DNA from: Burkholderia arboris
GTDB lineage: Bacteria > Pseudomonadota > Gammaproteobacteria > Burkholderiales > Burkholderiaceae
Length of the DNA: 64,000 nt
Assembly (NCBI RefSeq): GCF_902499125.1
Contig: NZ_CABVPX010000013.1
Location: 1 to 64,000 of the forward strand
Reading direction: 5' to 3'
Shown here piece after piece: positions 44,258 through 54,504 of this stretch. A program made the position numbers and the translations under genes. Each line of letters opens with the position of its first letter. The stretch's first letter is position 1. Below the pieces are notes generated by a model that was not told where the DNA came from, searched no databases, and saw only the letters and a list, made by a program, of their open reading frames with translations.

Positions 44258-45826
44258 ATGTCGTTTTCCCGAAGCGCAGCCGATGCGGCTGACACCCTCC
44301 CCGACCTCGCCGCCACGCTCGGCGCGCCCGCCGCAGGCGCGTTCGTCACGCTCGGCGATGCGTTTCATACGCGGCTGCCGGCCGCGCCGCTTGCCGCGCC
44401 GTACGTCGTCGGGTTCTCCGACGAAGTCGCGCAGCGGCTCGACCTGCCGCCGTCGATCGCCGCGCAGCCCGGCTTCGCCGAGCTGTTCGCCGGCAACCCG
44501 ACGCGCGACTGGCCCGCGCACGCGATGCCGTACGCGTCGGTGTATTCCGGCCACCAGTTCGGCGTATGGGCCGGCCAGCTCGGCGACGGCCGCGCGCTGA
44601 CGATCGGCGAGCGCACCGGCACCGACGGCCGCCGCTACGAACTGCAATTGAAAGGCAGCGGCCGCACGCCGTACTCGCGGATGGGCGACGGCCGCGCGGT
44701 GTTGCGCTCGTCGATCCGCGAATTCCTGTGCTCGGAAGCGATGCATCACCTCGGCATCCCGACCACGCGCGCGCTGACGGTGATCGGCTCCGATCAGCCG
44801 GTGGTCCGCGAGGAAATCGAGACGTCGGCCGTCGTCACGCGCGTGTCGGAAAGCTTCGTGCGCTTCGGCCACTTCGAGCACTTCTTCTCGAACGATCGCC
44901 CCGACCTGCTGCGCCAGCTCGCCGATCACGTGATCGACCGCTTCTATCCCGAATGCCGCGACGCGGACGATCCGTACCTCGCGCTGCTCGAAGCCGCGAC
45001 GCTGCGCACGGCCGACCTCGTCGCGCAGTGGCAGGCCGTCGGCTTTTGCCACGGCGTGATGAACACCGACAACATGTCGATCCTCGGCGTGACGATCGAC
45101 TACGGCCCGTTCGGCTTCGTCGACGCGTTCGATGCGAACCACATCTGCAACCACTCGGACAACAAAGGCCGCTATGCGTACCGGATGCAGCCGCGCATCG
45201 CGCACTGGAACTGCTACTGCCTCGCGCAAGCGCTGCTGCCGCTGATCGGGCTGCAGCACGACATCGCCGACGACGACGCGCGTGCCGAGCGCGCAGTGGA
45301 CGACGCACAGGCCGTGCTCGCGAAATTCCCGGAACGTTTCGGCCCCGCGCTCGAACGCGCGATGCGCGCGAAGCTCGGCCTCGAGCTCGAACGCGAGAGC
45401 GACGCCGAACTCGCGAACAAGCTGCTCGAGACGATGCACGCGAGCCATGCGGATTTCACGCTGACGTTCCGCCGCCTCGCACAGATCTCGAAGCACGACG
45501 CGAGCCGCGACGCCCCGGTGCGCGACCTGTTCATCGACCGCGAAGCGTTCGATGCGTGGGCGAACCTCTACCGCGCGCGGCTGTCCGAGGAAATGCGCGA
45601 CGACGCGGCCCGCGCGGACGCGATGAATCGCGTGAACCCGAAATACGTGCTTCGCAACCATCTGGCCGAAGTCGCGATCCGGCGCGCGAAGGAAAAGGAT
45701 TTTTCGGAAGTCGAACGGCTCGCGCAGATCCTGCGCCGCCCGTTCGACGAACAACCCGAGCATGAAGCGTACGCGGCGTTGCCGCCCGACTGGGCCGGGT
45801 CGCTCGAAGTGAGCTGCTCGTCCTGA
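44258..45826 (+). CDS. selO: Protein adenylyltransferase SelO (YdiU/UPF0061)
   Basis: A 522-residue pseudokinase-fold enzyme that transfers AMP to protein Ser/Thr/Tyr residues, linked to redox stress. Family blocks are [37 protein letters not shown], and the metal-binding [19 protein letters not shown]. The C-terminus ends EVSCSS, the conserved short CSS tail seen in many SelO proteins. ATG 44258 is chosen. It is next to msrB, a methionine sulfoxide repair gene, which fits a redox theme. Confidence 0.95.
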   Translation: MSFSRSAADAADTLPDLAATLGAPAAGAFVTLGDAFHTRLPAAPLAAPYVVGFSDEVAQRLDLPPSIAAQPGFAELFAGNPTRDWPAHAMPYASVYSGHQFGVWAGQLGDGRALTIGERTGTDGRRYELQLKGSGRTPYSRMGDGRAVLRSSIREFLCSEAMHHLGIPTTRALTVIGSDQPVVREEIETSAVVTRVSESFVRFGHFEHFFSNDRPDLLRQLADHVIDRFYPECRDADDPYLALLEAATLRTADLVAQWQAVGFCHGVMNTDNMSILGVTIDYGPFGFVDAFDANHICNHSDNKGRYAYRMQPRIAHWNCYCLAQALLPLIGLQHDIADDDARAERAVDDAQAVLAKFPERFGPALERAMRAKLGLELERESDAELANKLLETMHASHADFTLTFRRLAQISKHDASRDAPVRDLFIDREAFDAWANLYRARLSEEMRDDAARADAMNRVNPKYVLRNHLAEVAIRRAKEKDFSEVERLAQILRRPFDEQPEHEAYAALPPDWAGSLEVSCSS

Positions 45827-45871
45827 GCCCGCAACCCGCGCGTATCGACCGACCGATCAGGAGAACCCCAC

Positions 45872-46303
45872 ATGTCCCACGATTCCGACGACAAAACCTT
45901 CCCGTACCAGAAGGACGACGCCGACCTGCGCCGCCGGCTCACGCCGATGCAGTACGAGGTCACGCAGCATGCGGCGACCGAGCGCGCATTCACCGGCGAA
46001 TACACCGACACGGAAGACGCCGGCATCTACAAATGCGTCGTCTGCAGCACGCCGCTGTTCGAATCCGGTTCCAAATTCCACTCGGGCTGCGGCTGGCCCA
46101 GCTACTTCAAGCCGCTCAACGGCGAGGTGATCGACGAGAAGGTCGACTACTCGCACGGGATGGTGCGCGTCGAGGTGCGCTGCAACCACTGCGGCGCGCA
46201 TCTGGGCCACGTCTTCGAGGACGGCCCGCGCGACCAGACCGGTTTGCGGTACTGCATCAATTCGGCTGCGTTAAACTTCGAGTCCCGACCCGAAAACGAA
46301 TGA
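45872..46303 (+). CDS. msrB: Peptide-methionine (R)-S-oxide reductase MsrB
   Basis: A 143-residue enzyme that reduces methionine-R-sulfoxide in proteins. Zinc ligands are two CxxC pairs (CVVCSTPLF and [10 protein letters not shown]). The active-site segment is [13 protein letters not shown] with the catalytic Cys, and SGCGWPSYF is the substrate pocket. The N-terminal [19 protein letters not shown] is standard. It follows selO by 45 bp with AGGAGAACCCC as ribosome site, so both are probably on one transcript. Confidence 0.96.
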   Translation: MSHDSDDKTFPYQKDDADLRRRLTPMQYEVTQHAATERAFTGEYTDTEDAGIYKCVVCSTPLFESGSKFHSGCGWPSYFKPLNGEVIDEKVDYSHGMVRVEVRCNHCGAHLGHVFEDGPRDQTGLRYCINSAALNFESRPENE

Positions 46304-46393
46304 GCGGCGCCGGGCGGATCTGCCGGGCGGTCAGCCTCGGGCCGGACCGCCCCGACGATCCGCGACGGCGATGCCTGGCGGGTCCCTACAACG

Positions 46394-46421
46394 GTGAAAG
46401 GCCGCTCAAGCGGCCTTTCAC
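46394..46421 (+). promoter_or_regulatory. Long perfect hairpin just before yciB
   Basis: A 12-bp perfect stem (46394-46405 with 46410-46421, loop TCAA) ends 15 bp before the yciB start and lacks a T-tract. It could lower read-through from msrB or occlude the yciB ribosome site. Confidence 0.5.
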
Positions 46422-46436
46422 GCAGCTGCGAGCGCC

Positions 46437-46967
46437 ATGAAATTCCTGTTCGATCTGTTTCCGATCATCCTGTTTTTTGTCGCCTTCAAGGTCTGGGGCA
46501 TCTTCACCGCCACCGCGGTCGCGATCATCGCGACGCTGGCCCAGGTCGCCTGGGTCGCCTTCCGGCACCGGAAGGTCGACACGATGCTGTGGGTCAGCCT
46601 CGGCGTGATCGTCGTATTCGGTGGCGCCACCCTCGTCCTGCATGACGAGAAATTCATTCAATGGAAACCGACTGTGCTGTACTGGTTGTTTGCGATCGGG
46701 TTGCTCGCCGCGCGTTATGCGTTCAGCAAGAACCTGATCGAGAAGATGATGGGCAAGCAGCTCACGCTGCCGTCCCCCGTGTGGGACAAGCTGAATGTTG
46801 CATGGGCGCTGTTCTTCGCGGTGCTCGGCGTCGCGAACCTGTACGTGGTGCACAACTTCACCGAATCGCAATGGGTGAACTTCAAGCTGTTCGGTACGAC
46901 GGGCGCGATGGTCGTATTCATCATCCTGCAGAGCCTGTGGCTCACGAAATACCTGAAGGACGAGTGA
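46437..46967 (+). CDS. yciB: Inner membrane septation protein A (YciB/IspZ)
   Basis: A 176-residue integral membrane protein of the IspZ/YciB family, involved in envelope synthesis and septation. About five hydrophobic segments are seen, starting with [19 protein letters not shown], the family signature, and including [33 protein letters not shown] and [16 protein letters not shown] at the end. The BolA-like gene begins one base after the stop, indicating an operon. Confidence 0.95.
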   Translation: MKFLFDLFPIILFFVAFKVWGIFTATAVAIIATLAQVAWVAFRHRKVDTMLWVSLGVIVVFGGATLVLHDEKFIQWKPTVLYWLFAIGLLAARYAFSKNLIEKMMGKQLTLPSPVWDKLNVAWALFFAVLGVANLYVVHNFTESQWVNFKLFGTTGAMVVFIILQSLWLTKYLKDE

Positions 46968-46968
46968 C

Positions 46969-47277
46969 ATGACGGACGCCTTTCTCAACGCCTCGACCGG
47001 CGAACGCGTCGCGCTGATCGAAGCGCGCCTCACAGCGTCGCTCGCGCCGCTGTCGCTCACCGTGCGCGACGACAGCGCGCAGCACGCGGGCCACGCCGGC
47101 GCGGCCGCCGGCGGCCATTTCACGGTCACGATCGTGTCGGCCGCATTCGCCGGCAAGCCGCGCGTCGCGCGGCACCGGCTGGTGTATGATGCGCTCGCTG
47201 ATGCGATGCAGCGCGGCATTCACGCGCTCGCGATCGTGGCTTACACGCCCGAAGAATTCAACGAATCTTCAATCTAG
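46969..47277 (+). CDS. BolA family protein
   Basis: A 102-residue BolA-type protein. The class II KH-like fold is shown by VALIEARLTASLAPLSLTVRDDS, the HFTVTIVSAAFAGKPRVARHRLVY strand-helix unit and HALAIVAYTPEEF at the end. A short Ala/Gly-rich loop lies in the middle. BolA proteins bind monothiol glutaredoxins or nucleic acid; IbaG/YrbA-like members work in iron-sulfur metabolism. It is packed tightly after yciB and 18 bp before the parvulin gene. Confidence 0.9.
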   Translation: MTDAFLNASTGERVALIEARLTASLAPLSLTVRDDSAQHAGHAGAAAGGHFTVTIVSAAFAGKPRVARHRLVYDALADAMQRGIHALAIVAYTPEEFNESSI

Positions 47278-47295
47278 TCTCATTAGGAATTCCCG

Positions 47296-48078
47296 ATGAT
47301 CCTGAAATCCCCCCGCCTGTGGGTCGCGGCGGCTGCTTTTGCAGCGGCACCGGCATTCGCCCAGAACATCGCCGTCGTGAACGGCACGCCGATTCCGAAG
47401 TCGCGCGCCGACGCGATGGTCGCGCAGCTCGTCCAGCAAGGTCAGGCCGATGGCCCGAAACTGCAGCAGGCCGTGCGCGAGGAACTCGTGAACCGCGAAA
47501 TCCTGATGCAGGAAGCCATCCGCGAAGGCATCCCGAACCGTCCTGACGTGAAGGCGCAAGTCGCAGTCGCGCAACAGACCGTCGTGCTGCGCTCGATGAT
47601 CGAGAGCTTCCTGAAGAAGAACCAGCCGACCGACGCCGAAGTGAAGGCGCGCTACGACGACCTCGTCAAGGGCGCCGGCGGCAACCGCGAATACCACCTG
47701 CACCACATCCTCGTCGACAACGAGCAGCAGGCGAAGGACCTGATCGCGAAGATCAAGGCCGGCGCGAAGTTCGAGGATCTCGCGAAGCAATACTCGAAGG
47801 ATCCGGGTTCGGGCAAGAACGGCGGCGATCTCGACTGGTCCGACCCGAAGGCCTACGTGCCGGAATTCGCGGCGGCTGCGCAGAAGCTGCAGAAAGGCCA
47901 GATGACCGACACGCCGGTGAAAACGCAGTTCGGCTGGCACATCATTCGCGTCGACGACATCCGCGACATCGCCCCGCCGCCGCTCGAGCAGGTGAAGGCG
48001 CAAATCGCGCAACAGCTGGTGCAGCAGAAGCTGCAGGCGTTCGAGGAAGGTCTGCGCCAGCAGGCGAAGATTCAGTAA
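47296..48078 (+). CDS. Periplasmic peptidylprolyl isomerase, parvulin/PrsA-SurA type
   Basis: A 260-residue exported foldase. A signal peptide ends at about residue 22 (APAFA-QN). The N-terminal SurA-like helical part runs to about 125, and the parvulin domain from about 133 to 225 contains YHLHHILVDNEQQAKDLIAK, FEDLAKQYSKDPGSGKNGGD and FGWHIIRVDDI, all typical. It should catalyse proline isomerisation in the periplasm. The C-terminal Gln-rich helix (QVKAQIAQQLVQQK) may mediate dimer or client contact. A terminator follows at 48105. Confidence 0.93.
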   Translation: MILKSPRLWVAAAAFAAAPAFAQNIAVVNGTPIPKSRADAMVAQLVQQGQADGPKLQQAVREELVNREILMQEAIREGIPNRPDVKAQVAVAQQTVVLRSMIESFLKKNQPTDAEVKARYDDLVKGAGGNREYHLHHILVDNEQQAKDLIAKIKAGAKFEDLAKQYSKDPGSGKNGGDLDWSDPKAYVPEFAAAAQKLQKGQMTDTPVKTQFGWHIIRVDDIRDIAPPPLEQVKAQIAQQLVQQKLQAFEEGLRQQAKIQ

Positions 48079-48104
48079 CGCCGGCGATACTCGCCCGTGC
48101 ATCG

Positions 48105-48132
48105 AAAAGCCGCTCTTCGGAGCGGCTTTTTC
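48105..48132 (+). terminator. Intrinsic terminator after the parvulin gene
   Basis: The 11-bp perfect stem AAAAGCCGCTC / GAGCGGCTTTT (48105-48115, 48120-48130) with loop TTCG ends in a T-tract. Confidence 0.9.
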
Positions 48133-48156
48133 GTTGGGTGCGCGAAAACGTGCCAT

Positions 48157-48180
48157 AAAAAAGCCGCTCCGAAGAGCGGC
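48157..48180 (-). terminator. Intrinsic terminator after the leftward GNAT gene
   Basis: The stem GCCGCTC / GAGCGGC (48163-48169, 48174-48180) with loop CGAA is followed on the minus strand by six T. It is the reverse complement of the core of the neighbouring terminator, so the two form a large inverted pair. Confidence 0.85.
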
Positions 48181-48206
48181 CTGTTCCGTACCGGACGTCA
48201 CCCGCA

Positions 48207-48752
48207 CTATGCGGGATAAAACACGTCGTGATAGCGCACGTCACCCGACGGCAGCGTGGCCGAATCATCGAACGACAGCGCGAGGAAATACTCGGGCGGC
48301 ACGCCCGGAAACACGATGTCGCCGGACGGTTCGAACCCGAAACGCGCGTAATACGCCGGCTCGCCGAGCACGACGCAACCACGCGCACCGAGCCGGCGCA
48401 ACGCGTCGAGCCCCGTGCGCACGAGCCCCGCGCCGATGCTCTGCCGCTGGCAATCGGGCAGCACCGCGAGCGGCGCGAGCCCGTACCACTGCTGGCTGCC
48501 GGCCGGCTCGCCGCCGATCGCAACCGCCGAGAACGCGACGTGGCCGATGATGCGCCCGTCGCGCTCCGCGACGAGCGACACGCTCAGCGCACCGTCCGCG
48601 CGCAGCGTCTCGACGATGCGCCGCTCGAACTGCCCGCATTCCGGCTCGCCCGCAAACGCGGCGACGATCACGCGGCCGATCGCGTCGGCCTCGCTCGCGC
48701 GTTCGTCGCGCAGCGTGACGACCTCGACCGGCGCGTTCGGATCGAACATCAT
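48207..48752 (-). CDS. GNAT-family N-acetyltransferase (YhbS-like)
   Basis: A 181-residue acetyltransferase. The acetyl-CoA loop is LAVLPDCQRQSIGAGLVRTGL, and the following GARGCVVLGEPAYYARFGFEP is typical of YhbS-like proteins. A possible earlier start at 48800 lies inside purL; ATG 48752 (MMFDPNAPVEVV) starts 5 bp after the purL stop with a GACCGGG ribosome site, so it is preferred. It is probably co-transcribed with purL. The substrate is unknown. Confidence 0.88.
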   Translation of the reverse strand: MMFDPNAPVEVVTLRDERASEADAIGRVIVAAFAGEPECGQFERRIVETLRADGALSVSLVAERDGRIIGHVAFSAVAIGGEPAGSQQWYGLAPLAVLPDCQRQSIGAGLVRTGLDALRRLGARGCVVLGEPAYYARFGFEPSGDIVFPGVPPEYFLALSFDDSATLPSGDVRYHDVFYPA

Positions 48753-48757
48753 CCCGG

Positions 48758-51700
48758 TCAGCCGATCCAGCGGCGCGCGTTGCGGAACACGCGCATCCAC
48801 GGGCTTGCTTCACCCCAGCTTTCCGGGTGCCAGCTCATCGCGACCGTACGATGCACACGCTCCATGTGCGGCATCAGCACCGAGAAGCGGCCGTCGGCCG
48901 TCGTGACCGACGTGATGCCGGCCGGCGAGCCGTTCGGGTTGAACGGATAGCGCTCGGTCGCTTCGCCGCGGTGGTCGACGAAACGCATCGCGATCGCGAC
49001 GCGATCGATGTCGCCCTGCTGCGAGAAGTCTGCATAACCTTCGCCGTGCGCGACCGCGACCGGAATCCGCGAGCCTTCCATCCCCGCGAAGAAGATCGAC
49101 GGCGACTTCTCCACTTCGACGAACGAGAAGCGCGCCTCGAACTGCTCGGACTTGTTGCGCGTGAACTTCGGCCACGCTTGCGCGCCCGGGATCATCGACG
49201 CGATGCTCGACAGCATCTGGCAGCCGTTGCAGATGCCGAGGGCGAACGTGTCCGGACGCGCGAAGAACGCCGAGAACATGTCGGCGAGGTTCGCGTTGAA
49301 ACGGATCGTCTTCGCCCAGCCTTCGCCCGCGCCCAGCACGTCACCGTACGAGAAGCCGCCGCATGCGACCGCACCCGCGAAATCGGCGAGCGTCGCACGG
49401 CCCGCGAGCAGGTCGCTCATGTGCACGTCGTGGGCGTCGAAGCCCGCGCGGTCGAACGCGTAGGCCGTTTCCAGGTGCGAGTTCACGCCCTGCTCGCGCA
49501 GGATCGCAACGCGCGGCCGTGCGCCCGTCGCGATGAACGGCGCGGCGATGTCGTCGGCCGGATCGAAGCTCAGCACCGGCGAGATGCCCGGATCGGCCGC
49601 GTCGAGCAGCGCGTCGTATTCGGCATCCGCGCAGGCGGGGTTGTCGCGCAGGCGCGCGATGCGCCAGCTCACTTCGCTCCATGCGCGATGGAGTTCGGCA
49701 CGCGGTGCATCGAAGATCTTCTTCGCGTCGCGGTACACCTCGATCACGTCGCGGTCGTTGACCGAGCCGATCACGTGCGAGCACGCCGACAGGCCGAACT
49801 CGCGCAGCGCGCCGAGCACCGCGTCACGGTCGGACGCGCGCACCTGCACGACGGCGCCGAGTTCTTCCGAGAACAGCGCGCGCAGCGTGCGGTCGTCACG
49901 ACGGCCGCTCGTCTGCTTCGCCCAGTCCTTCGCGTCGCCGTAGTCGGATTCGTGGTTCGGGTCGAGCGTCAGCATGTCGACGTTCAGCGACACGCCCGCG
50001 TGGCCCGCGAACGCCATTTCGCACACCGTCGCCCACAGGCCGCCGTCCGAGCGGTCGTGGTACGCGAGCAGCTTGTCTTGCGTATTGAGCGACTGGATCG
50101 CGTTGAAGAAGCGCTTCAGGTCTTCCGCATCGTCGACGTCCGGCGTCGTGTCGCCGACCTGCTGCGTGACCTGCGCGAAGATGCTGCCGCCCATCCGGTT
50201 CTTGCCGCGGCCGAGATCGATCGCGATCAGCACGCTGTCGCCCGCGTCGGCGACACGGCGCAGTTGCGGCGTCAGGTGGCGGCGCACGTCTTCGACCGGC
50301 GCGAACGCGGAGATGATCAGCGACACCGGCGACACCACTTCCTTCGCGACACCCTGCTCGTCCCACTTCGTCTTCATCGACAGCGAGTCCTTGCCGACCG
50401 GGATGCCGATCCCGAGTGCCGGGCACAGCTCCATGCCGATCGCCTTGACCGTGTCGAACAGCGCGGCGTCTTCGCCGGCCGTGCCGCACGCGGCCATCCA
50501 GTTCGCCGACAGCTTCAGCTTGTCGAGCGACGCGATCGGCGCGCTCGCGATGTTCGTGATTGCCTCGCCGACGGCCATGCGGCCCGATGCCGGCGCATCG
50601 ATCACGGCGAGCGGCGTGCGCTCGGCCATCGTCATCGCCTCGCCCTTGAAGCCCGCGTAGTCGAGCGCGGTGACCGCGCAGTCGGCCACCGGCACCTGCC
50701 ACGGGCCGACCATCTGGTCGCGCACCGACGTGCCGCCGACCGAACGGTCGCCGATCGTGATCAGGAACGACTTGCTGCCGACCGTCGGGTGCTTCAGCAC
50801 GTCGACCGCGACTTCCGACAGTGCGATGCCCGTCACGTCGACCGGCGCACGCTCGGTCGCCACGCGCGCGACGTCACGGTGCATGCGCGGCGGCTTGCCG
50901 AGCAGCACTTCCATCGGCATGTCGACCGGGTATTCGTCGGCGCCCGCCGCTTCGTCGTCGACGAGCTTCAGCTGGCGTTCGTCGGTCGCGACACCGACCA
51001 CCGCGAACGGGCAGCGCTCACGTGCGCAGATTGCCTCGAAGCGCGGCAGGTCGGCCGGCGCGATCGCCAGCACGTAACGCTCCTGCGCTTCGTTCGACCA
51101 GATTTCGCGCGGCGACAGGCCCGATTCCTCGAGCGCGACCTTGCGCAGTTCGAAGCGCGCGCCCTTGCCCGCGCCGTCGACGATTTCCGGGAACGCGTTC
51201 GACAGGCCACCCGCGCCGACGTCGTGGATGCTCAGGATCGGGTTTTCCGCGCCGAGCTGCCAGCAGCCGTTGATCACTTCCTGCGCGCGACGCTCGATTT
51301 CCGGGTTGCCGCGCTGCACCGAGTCGAAGTCGAGTTCGGCCGTGTTCGCGCCGGTCGCCATCGAGCTTGCGGCGCCGCCGCCCATCCCGATCCGCATGCC
51401 GGGGCCGCCGATCTGGATCAGCAGCGAGCCGGCCGGCACGTCGTGCTTGTGCGTATGCTGATCCGCGATGTTGCCGAGGCCGCCCGCGATCATGATCGGC
51501 TTGTGATAGCCATGCACCTTCCCGCCGACGTTCTGCTCGTACACGCGGAAGTAGCCGCCGAGGTTCGGCCGGCCGAATTCGTTGTTGAACGCGGCGCCGC
51601 CGAGCGGGCCGTCGATCATGATCTGCAGCGGCGACGCGATGCGGTCCGGGCGGCCATACGGGCCGTGCGCGTCGTTCGGGTTGCGCTCGCCGACCGGCTG

Positions 51701-52822
51701 CGCCGCGTCGCGTGCGTTTTCCCACGACTGGCGGGCGTCCGGCAGGTCGAGGTTCGACACGGTGAAGCCCGTCAGGCCGGCCTTCGGACGCGCGCCGCGG
51801 CCCGTCGCGCCTTCGTCGCGAATCTCGCCGCCCGCGCCGGTCGCCGCGCCCGGGAACGGCGAGATCGCCGTCGGGTGGTTGTGCGTCTCGACCTTCATCA
51901 GCGTGTGCGTGAGCTCGGTGTGACGGCCGTAGCGCTCGCCCGGCTCGCCGGCCGCGCCCGCGTTGCGCGGGAACCAGCGCTCGGCTTCGGCGCCGACCAT
52001 GATCGACGAGTTGTCCGAATACGCGACGATCGTGCCCTGCGGGTTCAGCTTTTCGGTGTTGCGGATCATCGCGAACAGCGACATGTCCTGTGCTTCGCCG
52101 TCGATCGTCCACTGCGCGTTGAAGATCTTGTGGCGGCAGTGCTCGCTGTTCGCCTGCGCGAACATCATCAGCTCGACGTCGGTCGGGTTGCGTTCGAGCT
52201 TGCGGAACGCGTCGACCAGGTAGTCGATCTCGTCGTCGGCGAGCGCGAGGCCCAGCTCGACGTTCGCGCGCTCGAGCGCGCCGCGGCCAACGCCCAGCAC
52301 GTCGACGGTCTCGAGCGACTTGGCCGGCAGCTCGTCGAACAGGTGCTTCGCGTCGTCGCGCGCCGCGACCACGCTTTCGGTCATCCGGTCATGCAGCGCG
52401 TCCACGACGGCTGCACGCGCGTCGTCCGACAGCGCCTTCTTGCCGCCGAGCAGGCCCGACTTCAGCGTGACCGTGAATTCGACGCCGCGCTCGATCCGGC
52501 GCACGTGCGTGAGGCCGCAGTGCTGGGCGATGTCGGTCGCCTTGCTCGCCCACGGCGAAACCGTGCCGAAGCGCGGCAGCACGACGAAGGTCTCGGTCGT
52601 GCCCTTCTCGCCCGCCGGCTGGAACGGCTCGCCGTAGTGCATCAGCGCGTCGATGCGCGCGCTGTCGTCGGCCGCCAGCGGCTCGGCCGCATTGACGAAG
52701 TGCAGGAACTGGCCGCGCACCGCGACGATGTTGGCGTCGATTTGCCTGAGCGTGTCGAGCAGACGGGTTTGACGGAAATCGGAGAGGGCCGAAGCGCCGG
52801 GAAAACACGAGAAGTGAGCCAT
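48758..52822 (-). CDS. purL: Phosphoribosylformylglycinamidine synthase
   Basis: A 1354-residue single-chain PurL, the fourth step of purine synthesis, converting FGAR and glutamine to FGAM. Its length equals that of gammaproteobacterial large PurL (about 1295) plus short insertions. It has an N-terminal PurS-like part, the two tandem AIRS-type synthetase halves ([45 protein letters not shown]) and a C-terminal glutaminase with catalytic Cys1198 (GICNGCQML), His1332 and Glu1334 (SWHPES). ATG 52822 is used. The divergent gene is an FAD oxidoreductase; a TATAAT box lies about 65 bp upstream. Confidence 0.97.
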   Translation of the reverse strand: MAHFSCFPGASALSDFRQTRLLDTLRQIDANIVAVRGQFLHFVNAAEPLAADDSARIDALMHYGEPFQPAGEKGTTETFVVLPRFGTVSPWASKATDIAQHCGLTHVRRIERGVEFTVTLKSGLLGGKKALSDDARAAVVDALHDRMTESVVAARDDAKHLFDELPAKSLETVDVLGVGRGALERANVELGLALADDEIDYLVDAFRKLERNPTDVELMMFAQANSEHCRHKIFNAQWTIDGEAQDMSLFAMIRNTEKLNPQGTIVAYSDNSSIMVGAEAERWFPRNAGAAGEPGERYGRHTELTHTLMKVETHNHPTAISPFPGAATGAGGEIRDEGATGRGARPKAGLTGFTVSNLDLPDARQSWENARDAAQPVGERNPNDAHGPYGRPDRIASPLQIMIDGPLGGAAFNNEFGRPNLGGYFRVYEQNVGGKVHGYHKPIMIAGGLGNIADQHTHKHDVPAGSLLIQIGGPGMRIGMGGGAASSMATGANTAELDFDSVQRGNPEIERRAQEVINGCWQLGAENPILSIHDVGAGGLSNAFPEIVDGAGKGARFELRKVALEESGLSPREIWSNEAQERYVLAIAPADLPRFEAICARERCPFAVVGVATDERQLKLVDDEAAGADEYPVDMPMEVLLGKPPRMHRDVARVATERAPVDVTGIALSEVAVDVLKHPTVGSKSFLITIGDRSVGGTSVRDQMVGPWQVPVADCAVTALDYAGFKGEAMTMAERTPLAVIDAPASGRMAVGEAITNIASAPIASLDKLKLSANWMAACGTAGEDAALFDTVKAIGMELCPALGIGIPVGKDSLSMKTKWDEQGVAKEVVSPVSLIISAFAPVEDVRRHLTPQLRRVADAGDSVLIAIDLGRGKNRMGGSIFAQVTQQVGDTTPDVDDAEDLKRFFNAIQSLNTQDKLLAYHDRSDGGLWATVCEMAFAGHAGVSLNVDMLTLDPNHESDYGDAKDWAKQTSGRRDDRTLRALFSEELGAVVQVRASDRDAVLGALREFGLSACSHVIGSVNDRDVIEVYRDAKKIFDAPRAELHRAWSEVSWRIARLRDNPACADAEYDALLDAADPGISPVLSFDPADDIAAPFIATGARPRVAILREQGVNSHLETAYAFDRAGFDAHDVHMSDLLAGRATLADFAGAVACGGFSYGDVLGAGEGWAKTIRFNANLADMFSAFFARPDTFALGICNGCQMLSSIASMIPGAQAWPKFTRNKSEQFEARFSFVEVEKSPSIFFAGMEGSRIPVAVAHGEGYADFSQQGDIDRVAIAMRFVDHRGEATERYPFNPNGSPAGITSVTTADGRFSVLMPHMERVHRTVAMSWHPESWGEASPWMRVFRNARRWIG

Positions 52823-53149
52823 GGGCTGGACTGACGTCGATGAGTCGCGCGAGGTGGCGACGTGGGGCGAAAGGAAGGCCGTAATTATACCCGGAAGTCG
52901 GCCGCCCAAGACCGGCCGATCGGTAGTCCGCATGCACCGCAACGGTGCTCGGGCACGCGGCGAGCACGGCCGCCCTCCGGGCCGGCCCGCACGGGCCCAC
53001 GCGCCGGCCATCGCGGTGCGACCGCACGGCGCATGCGCGCCCGACGCCGGCTCCCGCGATTTTGGCGCTATCATTCCGGGTTCACCGGGCCGGGCCCTCA
53101 GCGAATTCTCACCGGGCGGCGTGCGCGCCGCCCGTCATCGAAGCAATCC
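52823..53149. promoter_or_regulatory. Divergent control region between purL and the FAD oxidase gene
   Basis: This is a 327-bp gap without a supported gene. A perfect -10 TATAAT for purL lies on the minus strand at 52889-52884 with a weak -35. TATCAT at 53069-53074 is a weak -10 candidate for the rightward gene. No purine-repressor palindrome or riboswitch was recognised by eye. Confidence 0.4.
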
Positions 53150-54451
53150 ATGGATGTCATCGTCATCGGCGGCGGAATCAGCGGCGTCGCCACCGCCTAC
53201 CAGCTGCGCGCGGCCGGCCATCGCGTCTGCGTGGTCGAACGCCACGCGACCGTCGCGCAAGGTGCAACCTACGGCGACGGCGGCGCGCTGCTGCCGAGCC
53301 CGCTCGACGTCTGGTTCGGCCCGACTTTCATGCGCCAGCGCCAGCCGCGCGACAGCGGCATCGTCTACAAGCCGGGCTTCAACGGCGGCGTGCGCCGCTT
53401 CGTCAAGCAGCTCGGCGGGCTGCGCGAGCCCGACGCGTTCGCCGCACAGTACGCGCGGCTGCGCCCGCTGATCGACGCGTCGCGCGACACGCTCGCCGAT
53501 ATCGAAGCGCGCCTCGAACTCGAGTTCGAGCAGAAGCCCGGGATCCTGCACGTGGTGCGCGACCCGCGCGACTGGGACGCGCTGCAGCCTGCGCTCGACC
53601 TGCTGCGCACGCTCGACCAGCCGTACCGCACGCTCACCGCCGACGAATGCGCGGCACTCGAACCGTCGGTGCCGGCCGAGCCCGGCTTTGCCGGCGGCGT
53701 GCTGCTCGAAACCGAGCGCACCGGCAACTGCCCGCTGTTCGCGAAACTGGTCAAGCAGACGCTCGACGAACATGGCGTGCAGTTCCGCTTCGGCGCGGAC
53801 GTCGCCGCGATCCGCGTCGATAACGGCCGCGCCGCGGTCGAGCTCGCGCCGTCCGGCCAGCGGACCGCGGCCAAGGCGCGCGAGGTCGACGTGATTTCCG
53901 CCGACGCGATCGTGGTCGCTGCCGGCGCCGGCAGCGTACCGCTGCTCGAGCGGCTCGGCTGGCGCCTGCCGCTGCACCCGGTCCGCGTCCATACCCTGAC
54001 CGCGCCGGTCGCGTACGAAGAGCACGCGCCGCATCTGAGCGTCGTCGATTCAATCAAGCGGATCTCGATCACGCGTACCCATCAGCGGCTGCGCATCGGC
54101 GGCGGCGCCGTGCTGCAAAGCCTCGCCGACACCGCCAAACCGCTCGCCGAGCCGCTGTCCGAGGCCGCGCTCGCGCTGCTCGGCCAGGCCGTCCACGACT
54201 GGGTGCCGGGCGCCGCCAGGATTTCGGCCGCGCTGTCGTGGCAGGGCATGCAGCTGCTGTCGCCGGACGGCCTGCCCGTCGTGGGTCCGACCCCGCATCC
54301 GCGTGTGTTCGTCAATTTCGGGCATGGCCCGACCGGCTGGGGGCTCGCTTGCGGGTCTGCTAAAGTGGTGACCGACTACCTGGGCGGCAACGCCCAGCAC
54401 TGGCCCGCCGACACGCTCGCCGCGCTCAGCGCCGGCCGCTTCACGACCTGA
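53150..54451 (+). CDS. FAD-dependent D-amino-acid dehydrogenase-like oxidoreductase
   Basis: A 433-residue DadA/DAO-family flavoenzyme. The ADP-binding loop is MDVIVIGGGISGVATAYQL; a second FAD contact is GATYGDGGALLPSPL; the C-terminal block is VNFGHGPTGWGLACGSAKVV. It differs from classical DadA in the middle, so the substrate (a D-amino acid or another amine) is not sure. The electron acceptor is probably a membrane quinone. ATG 53150 gives the Rossmann start; the longer frame is GC-rich noise. It is 53 bp upstream of the NAD(P)HX repair gene. Confidence 0.9.
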   Translation: MDVIVIGGGISGVATAYQLRAAGHRVCVVERHATVAQGATYGDGGALLPSPLDVWFGPTFMRQRQPRDSGIVYKPGFNGGVRRFVKQLGGLREPDAFAAQYARLRPLIDASRDTLADIEARLELEFEQKPGILHVVRDPRDWDALQPALDLLRTLDQPYRTLTADECAALEPSVPAEPGFAGGVLLETERTGNCPLFAKLVKQTLDEHGVQFRFGADVAAIRVDNGRAAVELAPSGQRTAAKAREVDVISADAIVVAAGAGSVPLLERLGWRLPLHPVRVHTLTAPVAYEEHAPHLSVVDSIKRISITRTHQRLRIGGGAVLQSLADTAKPLAEPLSEAALALLGQAVHDWVPGAARISAALSWQGMQLLSPDGLPVVGPTPHPRVFVNFGHGPTGWGLACGSAKVVTDYLGGNAQHWPADTLAALSAGRFTT

Positions 54452-54504
54452 CCGCCGCGGGCTCGCCCCGTGGCGGCATCCTTGCCAGCCGCCACGATCC
54501 CGCG

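Noticed and set aside
48827..52834. A 1335-codon open frame on the plus strand opposite purL
   Set aside because: It is the antisense shadow of purL in GC-rich DNA: composition is Arg/Ala/His-rich with no family motifs, while purL has all expected motifs.
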